A stretch of DNA of 64,000 nucleotides. Source: SAR324 cluster bacterium (GTDB lineage Bacteria > SAR324 > XYD2-FULL-50-16). Where the stretch lies: the NCBI GenBank assembly GCA_028282885.1, contig JANQGX010000001.1:45414-109413 (forward strand), in the 5' to 3' direction. How positions within the stretch are numbered: the stretch's first letter is position 1; the number at the start of each line of letters is the position of its first letter. Shown here in pieces: positions 26,513 to 36,817 of this stretch. The notes beneath the pieces are model-generated. The model saw only the letters and a list, made by a program, of their open reading frames with translations, made no database searches and had not been told where the DNA came from. A program made the position numbers and the translations under genes.

Positions 26513-29500
26513 CAATTGGCACGAATGGATCTGCCACACCAATTTCTCTTTTCTGCTGGGGGCTTCGCACCCCTATGACTTGGTCAGCCGTGCAGCACAG
26601 CTTAACTATCGCAGCCTGGGAATCTGTGATTACGATGGCGTCTACGGTATTGCCCGTTCCTACCGCGAACTCCTGGAGTTGAAGGAGGGAAACCCTTTGC
26701 TGCCTCTCAGGCTGCACTATGGGGCGGAAATCCATCTTGAGGTCGATCACGAACTGCCGGTCTGCCTGCAAAACACCCTTATCCTTTATGCCCAAACCCA
26801 CAAGGGCTATTTTAATCTCTGCCGCCTGCTCACATACAGCCACCGGGACGGAAAGGAAAACGCCAATATTCCCCTGGATATTCTGCTCTCTTCAGCCGTT
26901 GATGAGCTGGTGGCCATTCAGCCCATGAGAGGCTTGATCCGCAGGCAGGAGGGAAATGATCCTGCTTTTCTGAAAAATCACTTTGCAAATCTCAGGGATC
27001 ACTTCAAAAACCGTTTCTATTTCGCCATCAGCAGACACCTCAACAACGCCGAAGATAAATGGGGCGTCCCCACGCTCAGTCTTGCCAACATGCTGAACAG
27101 CCCCATTCTGCTCAGCCAGGATGCTTTTTTCGCAACCCCGCAAGAGAAGGATATCAGCGACCTGCTTCACGGCATCCGGCACAACAAAACCCTGGACGAG
27201 ATTCCGGAGCAGTTGTTTGTCAACAGTAAGCGCTGTCTCCACTCATTGCCTTACCTGGAAAAACTCTACCGTGAGATTCCCGGTGCGGAGCAAGCCTGTC
27301 GGAACTCCCTGGAACTGGCGGAAAGTTTTCACTTCGAGCTGGATGAGCTGACCTATCACTACCCCAAGGAGATGATCCCGGAAAACCTCACTCCGCAACA
27401 ATATCTCGAGCACCTGGTCTGGCAGGCTGCAACTGAGAAGTACGGACTTCCCCTCTCCACCAAGGTGCGTGAACTGCTTGAACATGAACTTTCCCTGGTC
27501 GAGCAACTGGGATTTGCCGACTATTTTTTGACAGTCTGGGATATCGTCAGTTGGGCCAGATCGCAGGGTATTCTCTGCCAAGGCAGGGGCAGCGCTGCCA
27601 ATAGCTCCATCTGTTACGTGCTGGGGATTACGGCCATCGATCCCGATAATTTTGACCTGCTCTTCGAACGGTTTATCTCTGTGGAACGGGGCGACCCGCC
27701 GGATATCGATGTGGATTTCGAAAACGGGCGGCGCGAAGAGGTAATCCAGTACATCTACAACCGCTACGGCAGGGAAAAAGCCGCCATGGTCTGCAATGTC
27801 ATCACCTTCAAATCGAGAGGCGCCATGCGTTTTACCGGAAAGGCGCTGGGCGTACCTGAAGCTCTGATCGACCGTGCGTCCAAATTGAGGGGAAATTTCA
27901 GTTTCCGGGGAACCACCATTTCCGAAACCCTGGTCGGGGTCAGGGAGGAATTCGAGGCAAAAGGGGAAACCGCCCTGCTCAGCGATCACCTCTGGAAACT
28001 CTGGGGTGATCTCTCGGAACGGATTCTCTACTACCCCAAATACCTGGGCATCCACTCAGGCGGTTTCATGCTGGCTGAAAAGGAAATCGACTGGCTGATT
28101 CCCCAGGAACCGGCCACCATGGACGGACGCACCGTCATTCAGTGGTGTAAGGAAGATATTGAAGCGCTGGGGTTCTTCAAAATCGACATTCTGGCCCTGG
28201 GCATGCTGACAGCTATCAGAAAATGCCTGGAATTGATCAAAAGCCACCATGGTATTCACCTCACCCTGGCCAGCATCCCGGAAGAAGACAGGGCTACCTA
28301 TGATATGATCCAGCGGGCCGATACAACAGGAGTATTCCAGATTGAATCCACTGCACAGATGTCCAGTCTCCCCTCCCTGCAGCCTGCAAATTTTTACGAT
28401 CTCGTGGTCCAGGTCGCCATCATAAGGCCCGGCCCTATCCTGGCCGGGGTCAAACATCCCTACCTGAGAAGACGCAACGGGCTGGAAGAGGTTACCTACG
28501 CCCACCCCAAACTCGAAACCATTTTGAAAAGAACCCATGGAACCATCATCTTCCAGGAACAACTGATGAGGGTTGCCATGACTGTAGGTAATTTTACGCC
28601 GGGAGAGGCCAACGAAATCAGGAAGAACATCGGTTCCTTCAGCGTCAAGGGAAAAATCAGCAAATGGATGGGAAAACTGACCCGGGGCATGGCCGATAAA
28701 GGCATCGGCGAAGATTTTATCAGGGAGGTCATCCAGCAGATCAAGGGATTTGCCAGCTACGGATTCCCCGAATCCCATGCCGCCTCCTTTGCCCTGCTGG
28801 CCTATGCTTCCTGTTATCTGAAATGTCACTACCCGGCCGCCTTCTTCACCTCTGTGTTGAATTCACAGCCCATGGGTTTTTACCAGCCCGACACCCTGAT
28901 CAAAACCGCCCGCCTTGACGGAGTCACCGTGCTACCAATCTGTATCAACCATTCCCAATGGGATACCATTTTGGTACCCCTTGAGCGGAAAGGTGGAAAA
29001 CAAAATGGCGACCGTAACGATCGGAAAACCATTGCCATGCGCCTGGGATTTCGTCTGATTAAGGGAGTCAGTGAAACAGGTATCGAAGAGATGCTGGAAA
29101 GAAGAAACCAATTCGGCTTCTGGAACTCCCTGGATCAGTTTCTGGCTGAAACAACGCTCTCCCGTGGCGATCTCTCCCTGTTGGCGGCAGCCAATGCTTT
29201 TTCCGTTTTTGGGATCAAACGCAAGGATGCAATCTGGATGGCCGAAGCAGCGCCCTTCCAGAAACCGGAAGAGCTTCCCGGTCGTCCGGAGCCTTTTGTT
29301 CCCGAAAGCAGGGTGGCGGAAGAGATGGTGGCTTTTTCAGTGGAAAGCGAGATCGAAACCGTGGAAGCGGACTACCGGGCCACCGGAACCTCCATCGGAC
29401 GACATCTCGCCCGCCTGATCAGAGAACAGGCCTGGGTCTATCAGATCCCGGTCGAGGAGATTGTTACCTCCAATCACCTGGAACACATCTCCGACGGCAA

Positions 29501-29828
29501 ATTTATTTCGGTATTTGGCATGGTGCAGGTCAGACAGTCGCCGGGGACAGCTCGCAAAATGCTCTTTGTCACCCTGGAAGACGAATACGGCACCATTCCC
29601 CTGGTTATCAGACCACATATTTACAAGCGATACAGTCATCTTGTTGAAGGTCAGTCCTTCCTCTGCGTTCTGGGGCGACTCCAGGTGGACGGTAATGCCC
29701 GCTCCCTGATGGTCTCCCAGGTTTTCGGACCCATCTTCAAAAAAGCGGATATCATCCCGGTGGAAAAAAGAGTGCGCTACGAGCAGATCAATTCCGGCGA
29801 TTTCAGAAAGATCAGGAATTATATGTAA
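26496..29828 (+). CDS. dnaE2: Error-prone DNA polymerase DnaE2 (ImuC)
   Basis: This 1110-residue C-family polymerase alpha subunit begins with a PHP domain (CHTNFSFLLGASHPYDLVSR, about 11-30). The catalytic aspartates are in DPPDIDVDFENGRR (about 400), with the usual polymerase segments GRGSAANSSICYVLGIT and KGFASYGFPESHAASFALLA. A C-terminal OB-fold starts near ISVFGMVQVRQSPG. It has no distinct dnaE1-type tau-binding tail. It copies damaged DNA within the ImuA-ImuB mutasome. The ATG overlaps imuB, and the gene ends at a bidirectional terminator shared with the Fe-S protein gene. Confidence 0.93.
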   Translation: MAFSVNNWHEWICHTNFSFLLGASHPYDLVSRAAQLNYRSLGICDYDGVYGIARSYRELLELKEGNPLLPLRLHYGAEIHLEVDHELPVCLQNTLILYAQTHKGYFNLCRLLTYSHRDGKENANIPLDILLSSAVDELVAIQPMRGLIRRQEGNDPAFLKNHFANLRDHFKNRFYFAISRHLNNAEDKWGVPTLSLANMLNSPILLSQDAFFATPQEKDISDLLHGIRHNKTLDEIPEQLFVNSKRCLHSLPYLEKLYREIPGAEQACRNSLELAESFHFELDELTYHYPKEMIPENLTPQQYLEHLVWQAATEKYGLPLSTKVRELLEHELSLVEQLGFADYFLTVWDIVSWARSQGILCQGRGSAANSSICYVLGITAIDPDNFDLLFERFISVERGDPPDIDVDFENGRREEVIQYIYNRYGREKAAMVCNVITFKSRGAMRFTGKALGVPEALIDRASKLRGNFSFRGTTISETLVGVREEFEAKGETALLSDHLWKLWGDLSERILYYPKYLGIHSGGFMLAEKEIDWLIPQEPATMDGRTVIQWCKEDIEALGFFKIDILALGMLTAIRKCLELIKSHHGIHLTLASIPEEDRATYDMIQRADTTGVFQIESTAQMSSLPSLQPANFYDLVVQVAIIRPGPILAGVKHPYLRRRNGLEEVTYAHPKLETILKRTHGTIIFQEQLMRVAMTVGNFTPGEANEIRKNIGSFSVKGKISKWMGKLTRGMADKGIGEDFIREVIQQIKGFASYGFPESHAASFALLAYASCYLKCHYPAAFFTSVLNSQPMGFYQPDTLIKTARLDGVTVLPICINHSQWDTILVPLERKGGKQNGDRNDRKTIAMRLGFRLIKGVSETGIEEMLERRNQFGFWNSLDQFLAETTLSRGDLSLLAAANAFSVFGIKRKDAIWMAEAAPFQKPEELPGRPEPFVPESRVAEEMVAFSVESEIETVEADYRATGTSIGRHLARLIREQAWVYQIPVEEIVTSNHLEHISDGKFISVFGMVQVRQSPGTARKMLFVTLEDEYGTIPLVIRPHIYKRYSHLVEGQSFLCVLGRLQVDGNARSLMVSQVFGPIFKKADIIPVEKRVRYEQINSGDFRKIRNYM

Positions 29829-29830
29829 AA

Positions 29831-29858
29831 AAACAGGTAGGTCTTGTACCCCCTGTTT
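29831..29858. terminator. Bidirectional terminator between dnaE2 and the Fe-S gene
   Basis: AAACAGG at 29831-29837 pairs with CCTGTTT at 29852-29858, with more pairing (GTA/TAC) inside the loop. A-runs on the left and T-rich sequence on the right allow termination in both directions between two converging genes. Confidence 0.6.
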
Positions 29859-29862
29859 GTTT

Positions 29863-30657
29863 TCAGACCTCAACAAGGGAGGAAATTCTGGCAATCAGGT
29901 TAGCGTTTAGGGATTCGATATCGGGGTGTTTGAGTTCAATAGCCCGTTCCGGACAGCTTACCACACACCTGCCGCACCCCCTGCATTCATCGGAAATAAT
30001 AGCCTTATCATCAACCAGGGAAATGGCATCGGCAAAGCAACTCTCCACGCAGGTTGAACAGCCTTGGCAATCATCCGTTACCCTCACTTCGATCCCCTCA
30101 ATTTTCTGTACACTGTCAGAAATGGGCTGATAAACATTGCCCAACAGGACCTTCCAGAGACAACAACAGGGGCAGCAGTGACAAATGGTAAGAAGATTAT
30201 GCGCGGGTTGTGCTTTCAACCAGACTGAATCAAGTTTGTTCCTGCCAATCAGGTGCACCAGTCCGGCCTCCTGACAGCGATCAACATAACCTAATGCTTC
30301 CTCAACACTGACCAGCCTTCCCAGTGCGGGATTGATCTGCCGGACCGCCTCGCCGAGGAAGAGGCATCCCATATCTATCGGATAATCCTTGCAATTACTG
30401 GATGCTCTGCAAATGCACTCGTTCATTATCCAGCGATATTCCGTCTTTTCCACAAAATGTCTCAACACTGCTGAAGGGACCGCCAGGCTGGCCTCCTGCG
30501 TTATGGTTTCGTCAATGGGAAGATAAACAATTTCATCGCCCTCAAACAAGAGGTGTTGAATTAATCTGCCAACAAGAGGTATGCGTGTGAGACGTGCCGT
30601 AAACGGCGTCGGGAAAGCTTTCTTGATGAGACTAACCTGCCAGAGAGGACGTGACAT
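29863..30657 (-). CDS. 4Fe-4S protein with N-terminal Cys-rich domain
   Basis: This 264-residue protein ends in two ferredoxin motifs, CQGCSTCVESCFADA and CRGCGRCVVSCPERA (about 195-240), for two [4Fe-4S] clusters. The N-terminal part has CICRASSNCKDYPIDMGC (about 77-94) and CHCCPCCC (about 159-166), an arrangement seen in uncharacterised redox proteins of anaerobes. It likely transfers electrons, or acts as the small subunit of an unknown oxidoreductase. A strong GAGGAGG precedes the ATG 11 bases after the lptF-family stop, so it ends the leftward glycosyltransferase operon. Confidence 0.82.
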   Translation of the reverse strand: MSRPLWQVSLIKKAFPTPFTARLTRIPLVGRLIQHLLFEGDEIVYLPIDETITQEASLAVPSAVLRHFVEKTEYRWIMNECICRASSNCKDYPIDMGCLFLGEAVRQINPALGRLVSVEEALGYVDRCQEAGLVHLIGRNKLDSVWLKAQPAHNLLTICHCCPCCCLWKVLLGNVYQPISDSVQKIEGIEVRVTDDCQGCSTCVESCFADAISLVDDKAIISDECRGCGRCVVSCPERAIELKHPDIESLNANLIARISSLVEV

Positions 30658-30668
30658 GTTTCCTCCTC

Positions 30669-31838
30669 TTAACGTTTGGTTGCTTGCTTCCTCAGGACAA
30701 AAAAGTAGTAAAACAGGGAATCGATATTCTGATTGATTTTGAAATATTTGACCAGCCCATTTAAAATCACGAAAAGCAGTGCCAGATAGAGAGCAGCCGG
30801 TGAAACCGCCCCTCTGGTAACCATAGAGCGGATCTGGGCGTAAATCAGGAAATAAATGATCAGCACGACCACCATGTAAACGATGTTCCCTGCCTTTGGG
30901 CTCCTGGGATTATAAATACCCATGGGCAGTGCAAAAATGGCAAAACAGAGGCAGGAGAGCACAGTTACAATACGGGCATGAAATTCATCCACATATTCGA
31001 AATAGGATTTAACATTGTTGGGCAGCTTGTTAAGCTCGACAAGCAGCTCATCCATAGTCAACTCGGTGTCCATTTTGCTGCCTCTCTCTCCGTTTTTGGT
31101 TCGAAAGCGGTGCGGAACATTTTGGTTTTCGGTTTCCGGTGGTGTCAGGTCATAATCCAGGTTTTTAAAAGTAACGATACGATAGCCGTCATCATCCACC
31201 ACACTATGGATCTTCCCGTTGTTCAGTCTGAAAATTATTTTATGTTTTACCTCATCCAGGTAGATCTTCCCCGACTCTGCTTCGATCACACTGCTGTTTT
31301 TGGTGGATTTCCAGTCCGCGATAAAAATACCTTTAAACAGATCATCGGATTGATCGAAAATATAAATCAGCTTTTGCCCAAAGAAGCTGTTGATCTGCTT
31401 TACCGTCAGATTAAGCCGGGTCTGTTTTTTAAGAATGTTGAACTTTAGATCCTCCAGATTCGTCACACCGATGGGTCCCAGGTAGAATGTCTGAATCATG
31501 ACGAAAATAGAAACAACGAAAGCCACCGAAAGCACCGGTTTGAAGAAAAAGGTGAGAGAAACCCCTGAGGCACGCATAACGATTAGTTCCGAATCCGCGG
31601 ACAGCCTGCTGATTCCTGCATAGATACCTATCATCAAACTGATGGGAACGGAAATCATAAGGACAGGGGGGAGGGAATAGACAATCATCTCAAACAGAAC
31701 ATTGAGTTCGACTCCAGTGGACTGCAAAAAAGGAATGAACTCAAAGATTTGATTCATCAAAAGAATGGTGGAGATAACCCCGGTGCTGAGCAAGAGGGGA
31801 AACAACAATTCCTTCACCACGTATATAAAGAGAATCAC
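30669..31838 (-). CDS. lptF: LptF/LptG-family LPS export permease
   Basis: This 389-residue YjgP/YjgQ-family protein has three N-terminal membrane segments (near 10-30, 55-75 and 100-120), a periplasmic beta-jellyroll domain (about 130-260) and three C-terminal segments. The motif SRLSADSELIVMRASGVSL (about 73-91) is the family's cytoplasmic coupling helix that contacts the LptB ATPase. LptF and LptG form the ABC permease that extracts LPS from the inner membrane. LptG and LptB are not in this window. Whether this is LptF or LptG is not certain from sequence alone. The upstream GT39 genes fit LPS modification. Confidence 0.85.
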   Translation of the reverse strand: MILFIYVVKELLFPLLLSTGVISTILLMNQIFEFIPFLQSTGVELNVLFEMIVYSLPPVLMISVPISLMIGIYAGISRLSADSELIVMRASGVSLTFFFKPVLSVAFVVSIFVMIQTFYLGPIGVTNLEDLKFNILKKQTRLNLTVKQINSFFGQKLIYIFDQSDDLFKGIFIADWKSTKNSSVIEAESGKIYLDEVKHKIIFRLNNGKIHSVVDDDGYRIVTFKNLDYDLTPPETENQNVPHRFRTKNGERGSKMDTELTMDELLVELNKLPNNVKSYFEYVDEFHARIVTVLSCLCFAIFALPMGIYNPRSPKAGNIVYMVVVLIIYFLIYAQIRSMVTRGAVSPAALYLALLFVILNGLVKYFKINQNIDSLFYYFFVLRKQATKR

Positions 31839-31865
31839 TATTGCCTATCCATATTATTGAAATCA

Positions 31866-33455
31866 CTACCAGAGGGATAGATTATCCGGCTCTCCTCCCA
31901 GGTATGAAAGCCCAATGGCAATATAGAAAATCCTGAGAATTCTGCCGTCATCATCCCGCACGATAAACGGTTCCTGATGTTGGATTTCTTTGAAGAAGCC
32001 AATCAATCTTGTTTTGTAGGATTCGGGTGTATCAGCCACGTAAATGGTATTGGCACCAATCTTCTTCTTCCCACGCTCCCAGAGAAGATAGCTTTTACCG
32101 TGAACCACATCCTCCCGGACATTCATGAGGTAGAAATTAGGGTGGCTGGGGGTGTAAAATCCCAACATGGAGGCCAGACTATAATCCTTTGATGTAAAAA
32201 ACAAGCCCTCAGGTCGCTGCTCCCACTCGTTTCTCAGGGTATCAATGTGCTCCCCTATCTCTTTCCAGCCAAAGTAGTGAGACAGGACAGGCGCATCATC
32301 GTTAACTTGCCTGGTATAGATCATGTTGTCCGGCAGGAGCTTGGGAAAGACCACCAGCACAGACATAGCAAGAGAGATTCCCAGCGAGACAATGCAACCT
32401 GCAATGAACAGCTTTGAATGAAGAATACTCCTGCTCCTGTTGACTTCATAGACCTGAAGAAACCAGGCCATGATGATAATCGCGGCAATCGGATAAATCA
32501 TGGCTGTCCAGTGTGGAGCAACCTCAACTCCGGCGGATGTAACTCCGAAATAGACCAGGGGAAAAGTGACAAAGTAAATCAGCAGTAACAATGAATCCCT
32601 GGTATTGGAGTTCCAAAGGTTTTTATATTTTTTAGAATACAGGCGATGAAAAAAATAGACTATCGCAACCAGTAGAATTGCGAAAAGTACCGGAGATCCC
32701 GCCAGAAGTTGTCCTGCCAGATAAATGAAAGGTTTCTCGGGATCGTATCCTTCTTCCCGATGCCGCATGTAAAGGTTGAACTGGAAGGTCAGCCAACTGT
32801 TTTTGTAATTCCAGTACAGAAAGGGGCTAAACAGAATTGCCGCAATAATTCCGGCCAGGTAAGGTTCCTTGGTTAAAAAAACGGCTCTGTACTTTTTATG
32901 AATCGCCAGAAACAGAAAAAATCCGGGAACAAAGAGAGCCGCCATGAACTTCGTCAGAAGCATACCCCCGCAAGCAATCCCCACCCAGTACCAATTGTAG
33001 CTTTGTTGATCGATCACTGCTTTCCGACAAAAATACACTGCTGCCGTGAAGAAAAAGATCAAAGCTGCATCGGTGGTCATGGCGGTTCCCATCACTAAGG
33101 AGAGGGGTAAAATCCCGTACAGAAATGCAGCCAATAACCCATTTCGCCTGGTTTGAAGGATCTCCCAAGCCAGTTTGTAAACAAATGTGGTTGTTCCCAG
33201 GTGGAGCAGAATTGCACTGAGTCTTACCGTATATTTGAAGGCACCGAAGATGGTTGTTAACACGGATATCAACCAGGCAGTCATGGGTGGATGTGCATAG
33301 TAGCCAAGCGCAAGATGCCTGGACCATTCCCAGAAAGTAGCTTCATCACCGTTAAGCGGTGGAATCAGGGCGATCAGGGAATGGAAGACAAACAGACAGG
33401 TGAGCAAAATCAGTAACCCGGTATGATTTTGTTTCAAGTTCTTAATCTTTCCCAT
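31866..33455 (-). CDS. GT39-type glycosyltransferase (ArnT-like)
   Basis: This 529-residue polytopic protein has about 10-12 membrane segments. The early periplasmic loop NGDEATFWEWSRHLALGYYA (about 37-56) carries the catalytic acidic residue and the EA/D motif of PMT/ArnT-like enzymes (GT39, GT83). These use undecaprenyl-phosphate sugars to decorate lipid A or proteins on the outer face of the membrane. It is the third of three tandem paralogues leading into the lptF-family gene, 27 bases upstream of it. The C-terminal domain of about 100 residues is poorly conserved. The transferred sugar cannot be told. Confidence 0.85.
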   Translation of the reverse strand: MGKIKNLKQNHTGLLILLTCLFVFHSLIALIPPLNGDEATFWEWSRHLALGYYAHPPMTAWLISVLTTIFGAFKYTVRLSAILLHLGTTTFVYKLAWEILQTRRNGLLAAFLYGILPLSLVMGTAMTTDAALIFFFTAAVYFCRKAVIDQQSYNWYWVGIACGGMLLTKFMAALFVPGFFLFLAIHKKYRAVFLTKEPYLAGIIAAILFSPFLYWNYKNSWLTFQFNLYMRHREEGYDPEKPFIYLAGQLLAGSPVLFAILLVAIVYFFHRLYSKKYKNLWNSNTRDSLLLLIYFVTFPLVYFGVTSAGVEVAPHWTAMIYPIAAIIIMAWFLQVYEVNRSRSILHSKLFIAGCIVSLGISLAMSVLVVFPKLLPDNMIYTRQVNDDAPVLSHYFGWKEIGEHIDTLRNEWEQRPEGLFFTSKDYSLASMLGFYTPSHPNFYLMNVREDVVHGKSYLLWERGKKKIGANTIYVADTPESYKTRLIGFFKEIQHQEPFIVRDDDGRILRIFYIAIGLSYLGGEPDNLSLW

Positions 33456-33522
33456 TTGCCATTATCCAAATTGATTAACAGTCTCTGACGCTTCAGTGAG
33501 TTTCCCGTCCAAACACACCGAT

Positions 33523-35016
33523 CTACGGTTCAAGGTAAAATACCTTCAATTTTCTCATCACCTTTCCGTTATGCTGTGTCTTAATCTCTCCCAAATACCT
33601 GAAGGAAGACGAAAATCGTTTTTCCGCCTTTTGCAGAAGCTTGGTGCACTCTCTTGTCGGGCAGATCAACAGGGCGCCCTGGCTTTTCACTTTTTCGACA
33701 GGACTCCACTGGTTCCGCAAAGCCTTTTCAATGGAATGCGGCCACGGATGATCTTCCAAATAAAGTCCCAGGACACTTGCCAACTGGTACTCCCTTGAAA
33801 TAACAAAGGGCGGCAAATCCAGTCGTTTCTCCTCACATAGCTCTTCAATCTGGTCTGCGGTCATTTCCCAAGCGGCCAGGTTTCTCAATGAGGGAGCATC
33901 GGGAAATTTCACAGGGATGAAAATATAATGAATCTGTAGCAAAACGATGATCAGTATCGTGAAATTAAATGCAGTGGACCCGAAAAAGAGGAACACCTGT
34001 TTGCCGATCCTGCCCTGGCTGATTTCAGTGGAGATATATCTGGCCAGCATCAGAAAAAAGCTGAAGTAGGCAACATTTACCCAATGAGGATCTGTGCGAC
34101 TCCCCAGGAAGCTTGTCACGGTAAAGAGCGCCATAGTAACAAGACCGGTAATCAATAGAAAAGAGTGCTTCTGACTGGCTTTTCCATTACCCTCAAAAAG
34201 GGTCTGACTGTTAAGGTTTTTTGTTACCAGTTTCCACCAAAAATAAACTGAATAAACAATGGAAAAGAGAACAAATTGAGAAGTTATGAAATGCAGGAAA
34301 TGCACACCAAAACTGGCACCTTTCAATCCCTTGTCGAGTACAAAATTGAACGTGACCCACTCATTATGGTAATTCCAATAAATATTGGGAAAAACGATCA
34401 ATAACGCAATTAGCGCTCCTGCGTAGGTTTGCCACTTGGTGAGAAGCTTTCTCGCCTCTATGTTAACCACACACCAGATCAGCATGGAAAGTGGCAAAAG
34501 AATCATAATGTATTTGGACATCGAACCCAATCCGGCAGAAACACCAAACAGCAGCATCCAGTTGGCGTTTCCACTGTTCATTTGCTTAACCATGACCAGC
34601 AGACAGATTAACCAGAAGAGCATATAAGGCTGATCAATATGCCAGAACAGGGATCCCATGGAAAAATAGGGTGTGGCAGTCAGAATCAAAACATAAACCA
34701 GCGCAGTTCTGGTGTCGTACAAGGTTTTGGCCGTCAGATACCCCATCAGCAAAATCAGTACGGAGAACAGCACACTGCCTAATTTCAAACCAAATACAAT
34801 ATCGCTGAAAACCAGCGTCACTAGACGCATGGTTAAGGCAACAAAAGGTGGATGCTCATAATAGCCAAGACTCAGATAACGAGACCAAATCCAGTGATCT
34901 GCCATATCCGGATGAACATCCAGCACAGTAAAAAATAGAATCCAGATGATAAAATGAATGACCAGAATTACCCAAATGGTGAGTTTTGATTTTAAAAACC
35001 TATCTACAAAAGTCAT
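33523..35016 (-). CDS. GT39-type glycosyltransferase (ArnT-like)
   Basis: This protein is about 497 residues long and related to its downstream neighbour. HPDMADHWIWSRYLSLGYYE (about 34-53) replaces the usual DEAxYxxxA loop, so the catalytic acidic residue is carried in a shifted context. WHIDQPYMLFWLICLLVMVK and other segments give about ten membrane helices. The start at 35016 is chosen for GGGAAG upstream; an extension to 35070 is possible. It is probably co-transcribed with the flanking paralogues. Confidence 0.82.
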   Translation of the reverse strand: MTFVDRFLKSKLTIWVILVIHFIIWILFFTVLDVHPDMADHWIWSRYLSLGYYEHPPFVALTMRLVTLVFSDIVFGLKLGSVLFSVLILLMGYLTAKTLYDTRTALVYVLILTATPYFSMGSLFWHIDQPYMLFWLICLLVMVKQMNSGNANWMLLFGVSAGLGSMSKYIMILLPLSMLIWCVVNIEARKLLTKWQTYAGALIALLIVFPNIYWNYHNEWVTFNFVLDKGLKGASFGVHFLHFITSQFVLFSIVYSVYFWWKLVTKNLNSQTLFEGNGKASQKHSFLLITGLVTMALFTVTSFLGSRTDPHWVNVAYFSFFLMLARYISTEISQGRIGKQVFLFFGSTAFNFTILIIVLLQIHYIFIPVKFPDAPSLRNLAAWEMTADQIEELCEEKRLDLPPFVISREYQLASVLGLYLEDHPWPHSIEKALRNQWSPVEKVKSQGALLICPTRECTKLLQKAEKRFSSSFRYLGEIKTQHNGKVMRKLKVFYLEP

Positions 35017-35086
35017 GTACTTCCCGGTTAAAATATTGACGTAAAACCGAATCCGTGGCGTCGACTGCAAAACGGTGATTTGAGTT

Positions 35087-36817
35087 TCAAGGTTCGACGC
35101 TGCGAGCCTTTATAACGAAAAGTGAAAATCTGCCGGAATCTTTGACAAACTCTGCCAGGGGATGCTCTCTAATCAAACGTTTTTTATTCTCTGTGCTCGT
35201 GATTATATAGATCGGATCATCCGCCCTGGTATTTAATATGGAAGGATCTCCCTCAAACTTATAATTGTGCAGGATATCGATTGGTTTTCTGCCATAAAAA
35301 AAGGCGGCAAAAGAAACCATTCGATAAAACACCAACCGGCTTTGGCGGCTGTTTGCCTCATTAACCAGCCGCAATAACGGTTTTTGATGAATATTGACGA
35401 ATACAGGCAAATGGAATCTCCACAAGCCCTGGGTAAAAAGAGTCATTGCCAGAGCCGCCAACATTATCCCTTTACCGAACTTCTTCAAACCCAAGGCAAT
35501 AACCGAGATGACAAACAGCACTGCGATTCCTGTAGCTGTAAGCCAGACTCCAAAAGATGGAAAGGTTCGAAAGGATATCAACTGCGCCTCTGCATACTGA
35601 TTCAGCATTTGCGGCAAAAACAGGTTCAGGCAACCCAGACTTATCCCCAGTAAACCAAACGATATCAAAACCCAGTTCCGAAATTTAATCTTTTCTTTGT
35701 CAGCATGATTCAAAATAAAAGCGACAAACATGCTGAGCGGTATATAAACGGAAGCAGAATAGTGTGGCAGTTTGGTGGAAACCATGGAGAACAGAATCAG
35801 AACAAATGCAACCCAGGCACCTCCGAAAGCAGCCAAAGACTTACAATGACCATCGCTAGCCATCACCTTTCGAGGTGAAAAAACAAACAAAAATGGCGTC
35901 CAGGGTAACAAACCTGCTAACACCACTAAAAAATGGTAATAGACAGGTCCCTGATGCCCTTCCAGGGATTGAGAAAAAAGAAGAATCTGGAACCGGATAA
36001 ATCCCTCCAGAAAGGACTCACCGGTATTGATCCAATTGACAAGGTACCAGGACAAAGCAATGCTTAATGATAAAACCCCACAGAAAACAAAGTGTGACAA
36101 CCGGATACGAGGAGATCGATTAAATATTTTGTACCCTCCGAAAGCAACCAGCGGGATTACGCCTCCCAAGGGACCTTTTGTCAGGCAGGCCACACCCATA
36201 CTGATACTGCCAAGGATCAGGTAGGTAAAATAGCTCTTTTTGGATACAGTCTCACTGCTCTCTGACGAGGCCAAATACCGTTCCAACTCCCTGTCAAACA
36301 GGTAAAGAAAATACGCTCCGCCGGCAATAAACAGATTGAAGGTATGATCGATTACCGCCGCTCTGGAAAACACAGAAGGCAAAAAGGAGGTCATGTAAAC
36401 CAGAGACCAGGTAAGACCCAGACGCCTGGATCCAATTCTAAAGCCCACATGATAAAACAGCAGGATCATCAAAAGACCAGCCACACCGGAAGGAAACCTT
36501 GCCGCAAATTCGTTGATCCCAAACAGCTTGTAGGAAATGACCTGTTCCCAGAAAAAGAAAGGTGGTTTTTCAGAGAATAGCTGGTTGTTGATATAGACAT
36601 TCAGGTAGTCTCCCCTGATCATCATTTGTCGACTGGCTTCCCCATAAATATTCTCATCCCAATCGATTAGCTGAACTCCTGATATGCCTGCAAATTGGAA
36701 AAAACAAGCGAAAAGCAATAATACAATAAGCTGAACGCGGGGATTGCTCAATAGCCCGCTTTCCTTGGTCATGTTAGTTTGATCTGAAGCGCTGTTGTTA
36801 TAAACGTAAAAATTCAA
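35087..36817 (-). CDS. GT39/GT83-type glycosyltransferase (ArnT-like)
   Basis: This 576-residue polytopic enzyme has the loop QLIDWDENIYGEASRQMMIR (about 50-69), which matches the D-E-xx-Y-x-E/A motif that binds the polyprenyl-phosphate sugar in ArnT, and SEKPPFFFW, the second conserved loop. It is the most ArnT-like of the three tandem copies and heads the leftward operon. The start is uncertain: TTG at 36817 or ATG at 36772. An undecaprenyl-phosphate sugar donor is expected, and the GT2 enzyme across the gap at 37134 could make it. Confidence 0.85.
   Translation of the reverse strand: MNFYVYNNSASDQTNMTKESGLLSNPRVQLIVLLLFACFFQFAGISGVQLIDWDENIYGEASRQMMIRGDYLNVYINNQLFSEKPPFFFWEQVISYKLFGINEFAARFPSGVAGLLMILLFYHVGFRIGSRRLGLTWSLVYMTSFLPSVFSRAAVIDHTFNLFIAGGAYFLYLFDRELERYLASSESSETVSKKSYFTYLILGSISMGVACLTKGPLGGVIPLVAFGGYKIFNRSPRIRLSHFVFCGVLSLSIALSWYLVNWINTGESFLEGFIRFQILLFSQSLEGHQGPVYYHFLVVLAGLLPWTPFLFVFSPRKVMASDGHCKSLAAFGGAWVAFVLILFSMVSTKLPHYSASVYIPLSMFVAFILNHADKEKIKFRNWVLISFGLLGISLGCLNLFLPQMLNQYAEAQLISFRTFPSFGVWLTATGIAVLFVISVIALGLKKFGKGIMLAALAMTLFTQGLWRFHLPVFVNIHQKPLLRLVNEANSRQSRLVFYRMVSFAAFFYGRKPIDILHNYKFEGDPSILNTRADDPIYIITSTENKKRLIREHPLAEFVKDSGRFSLFVIKARSVEP

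Noticed and set aside
27243..28829. Two long minus-strand frames (270 and 257 codons) antisense to dnaE2
   Set aside because: dnaE2 is clearly coding on the plus strand with all polymerase motifs. The antisense frames have no recognisable motifs or ribosome-binding sites and are explained by codon bias.
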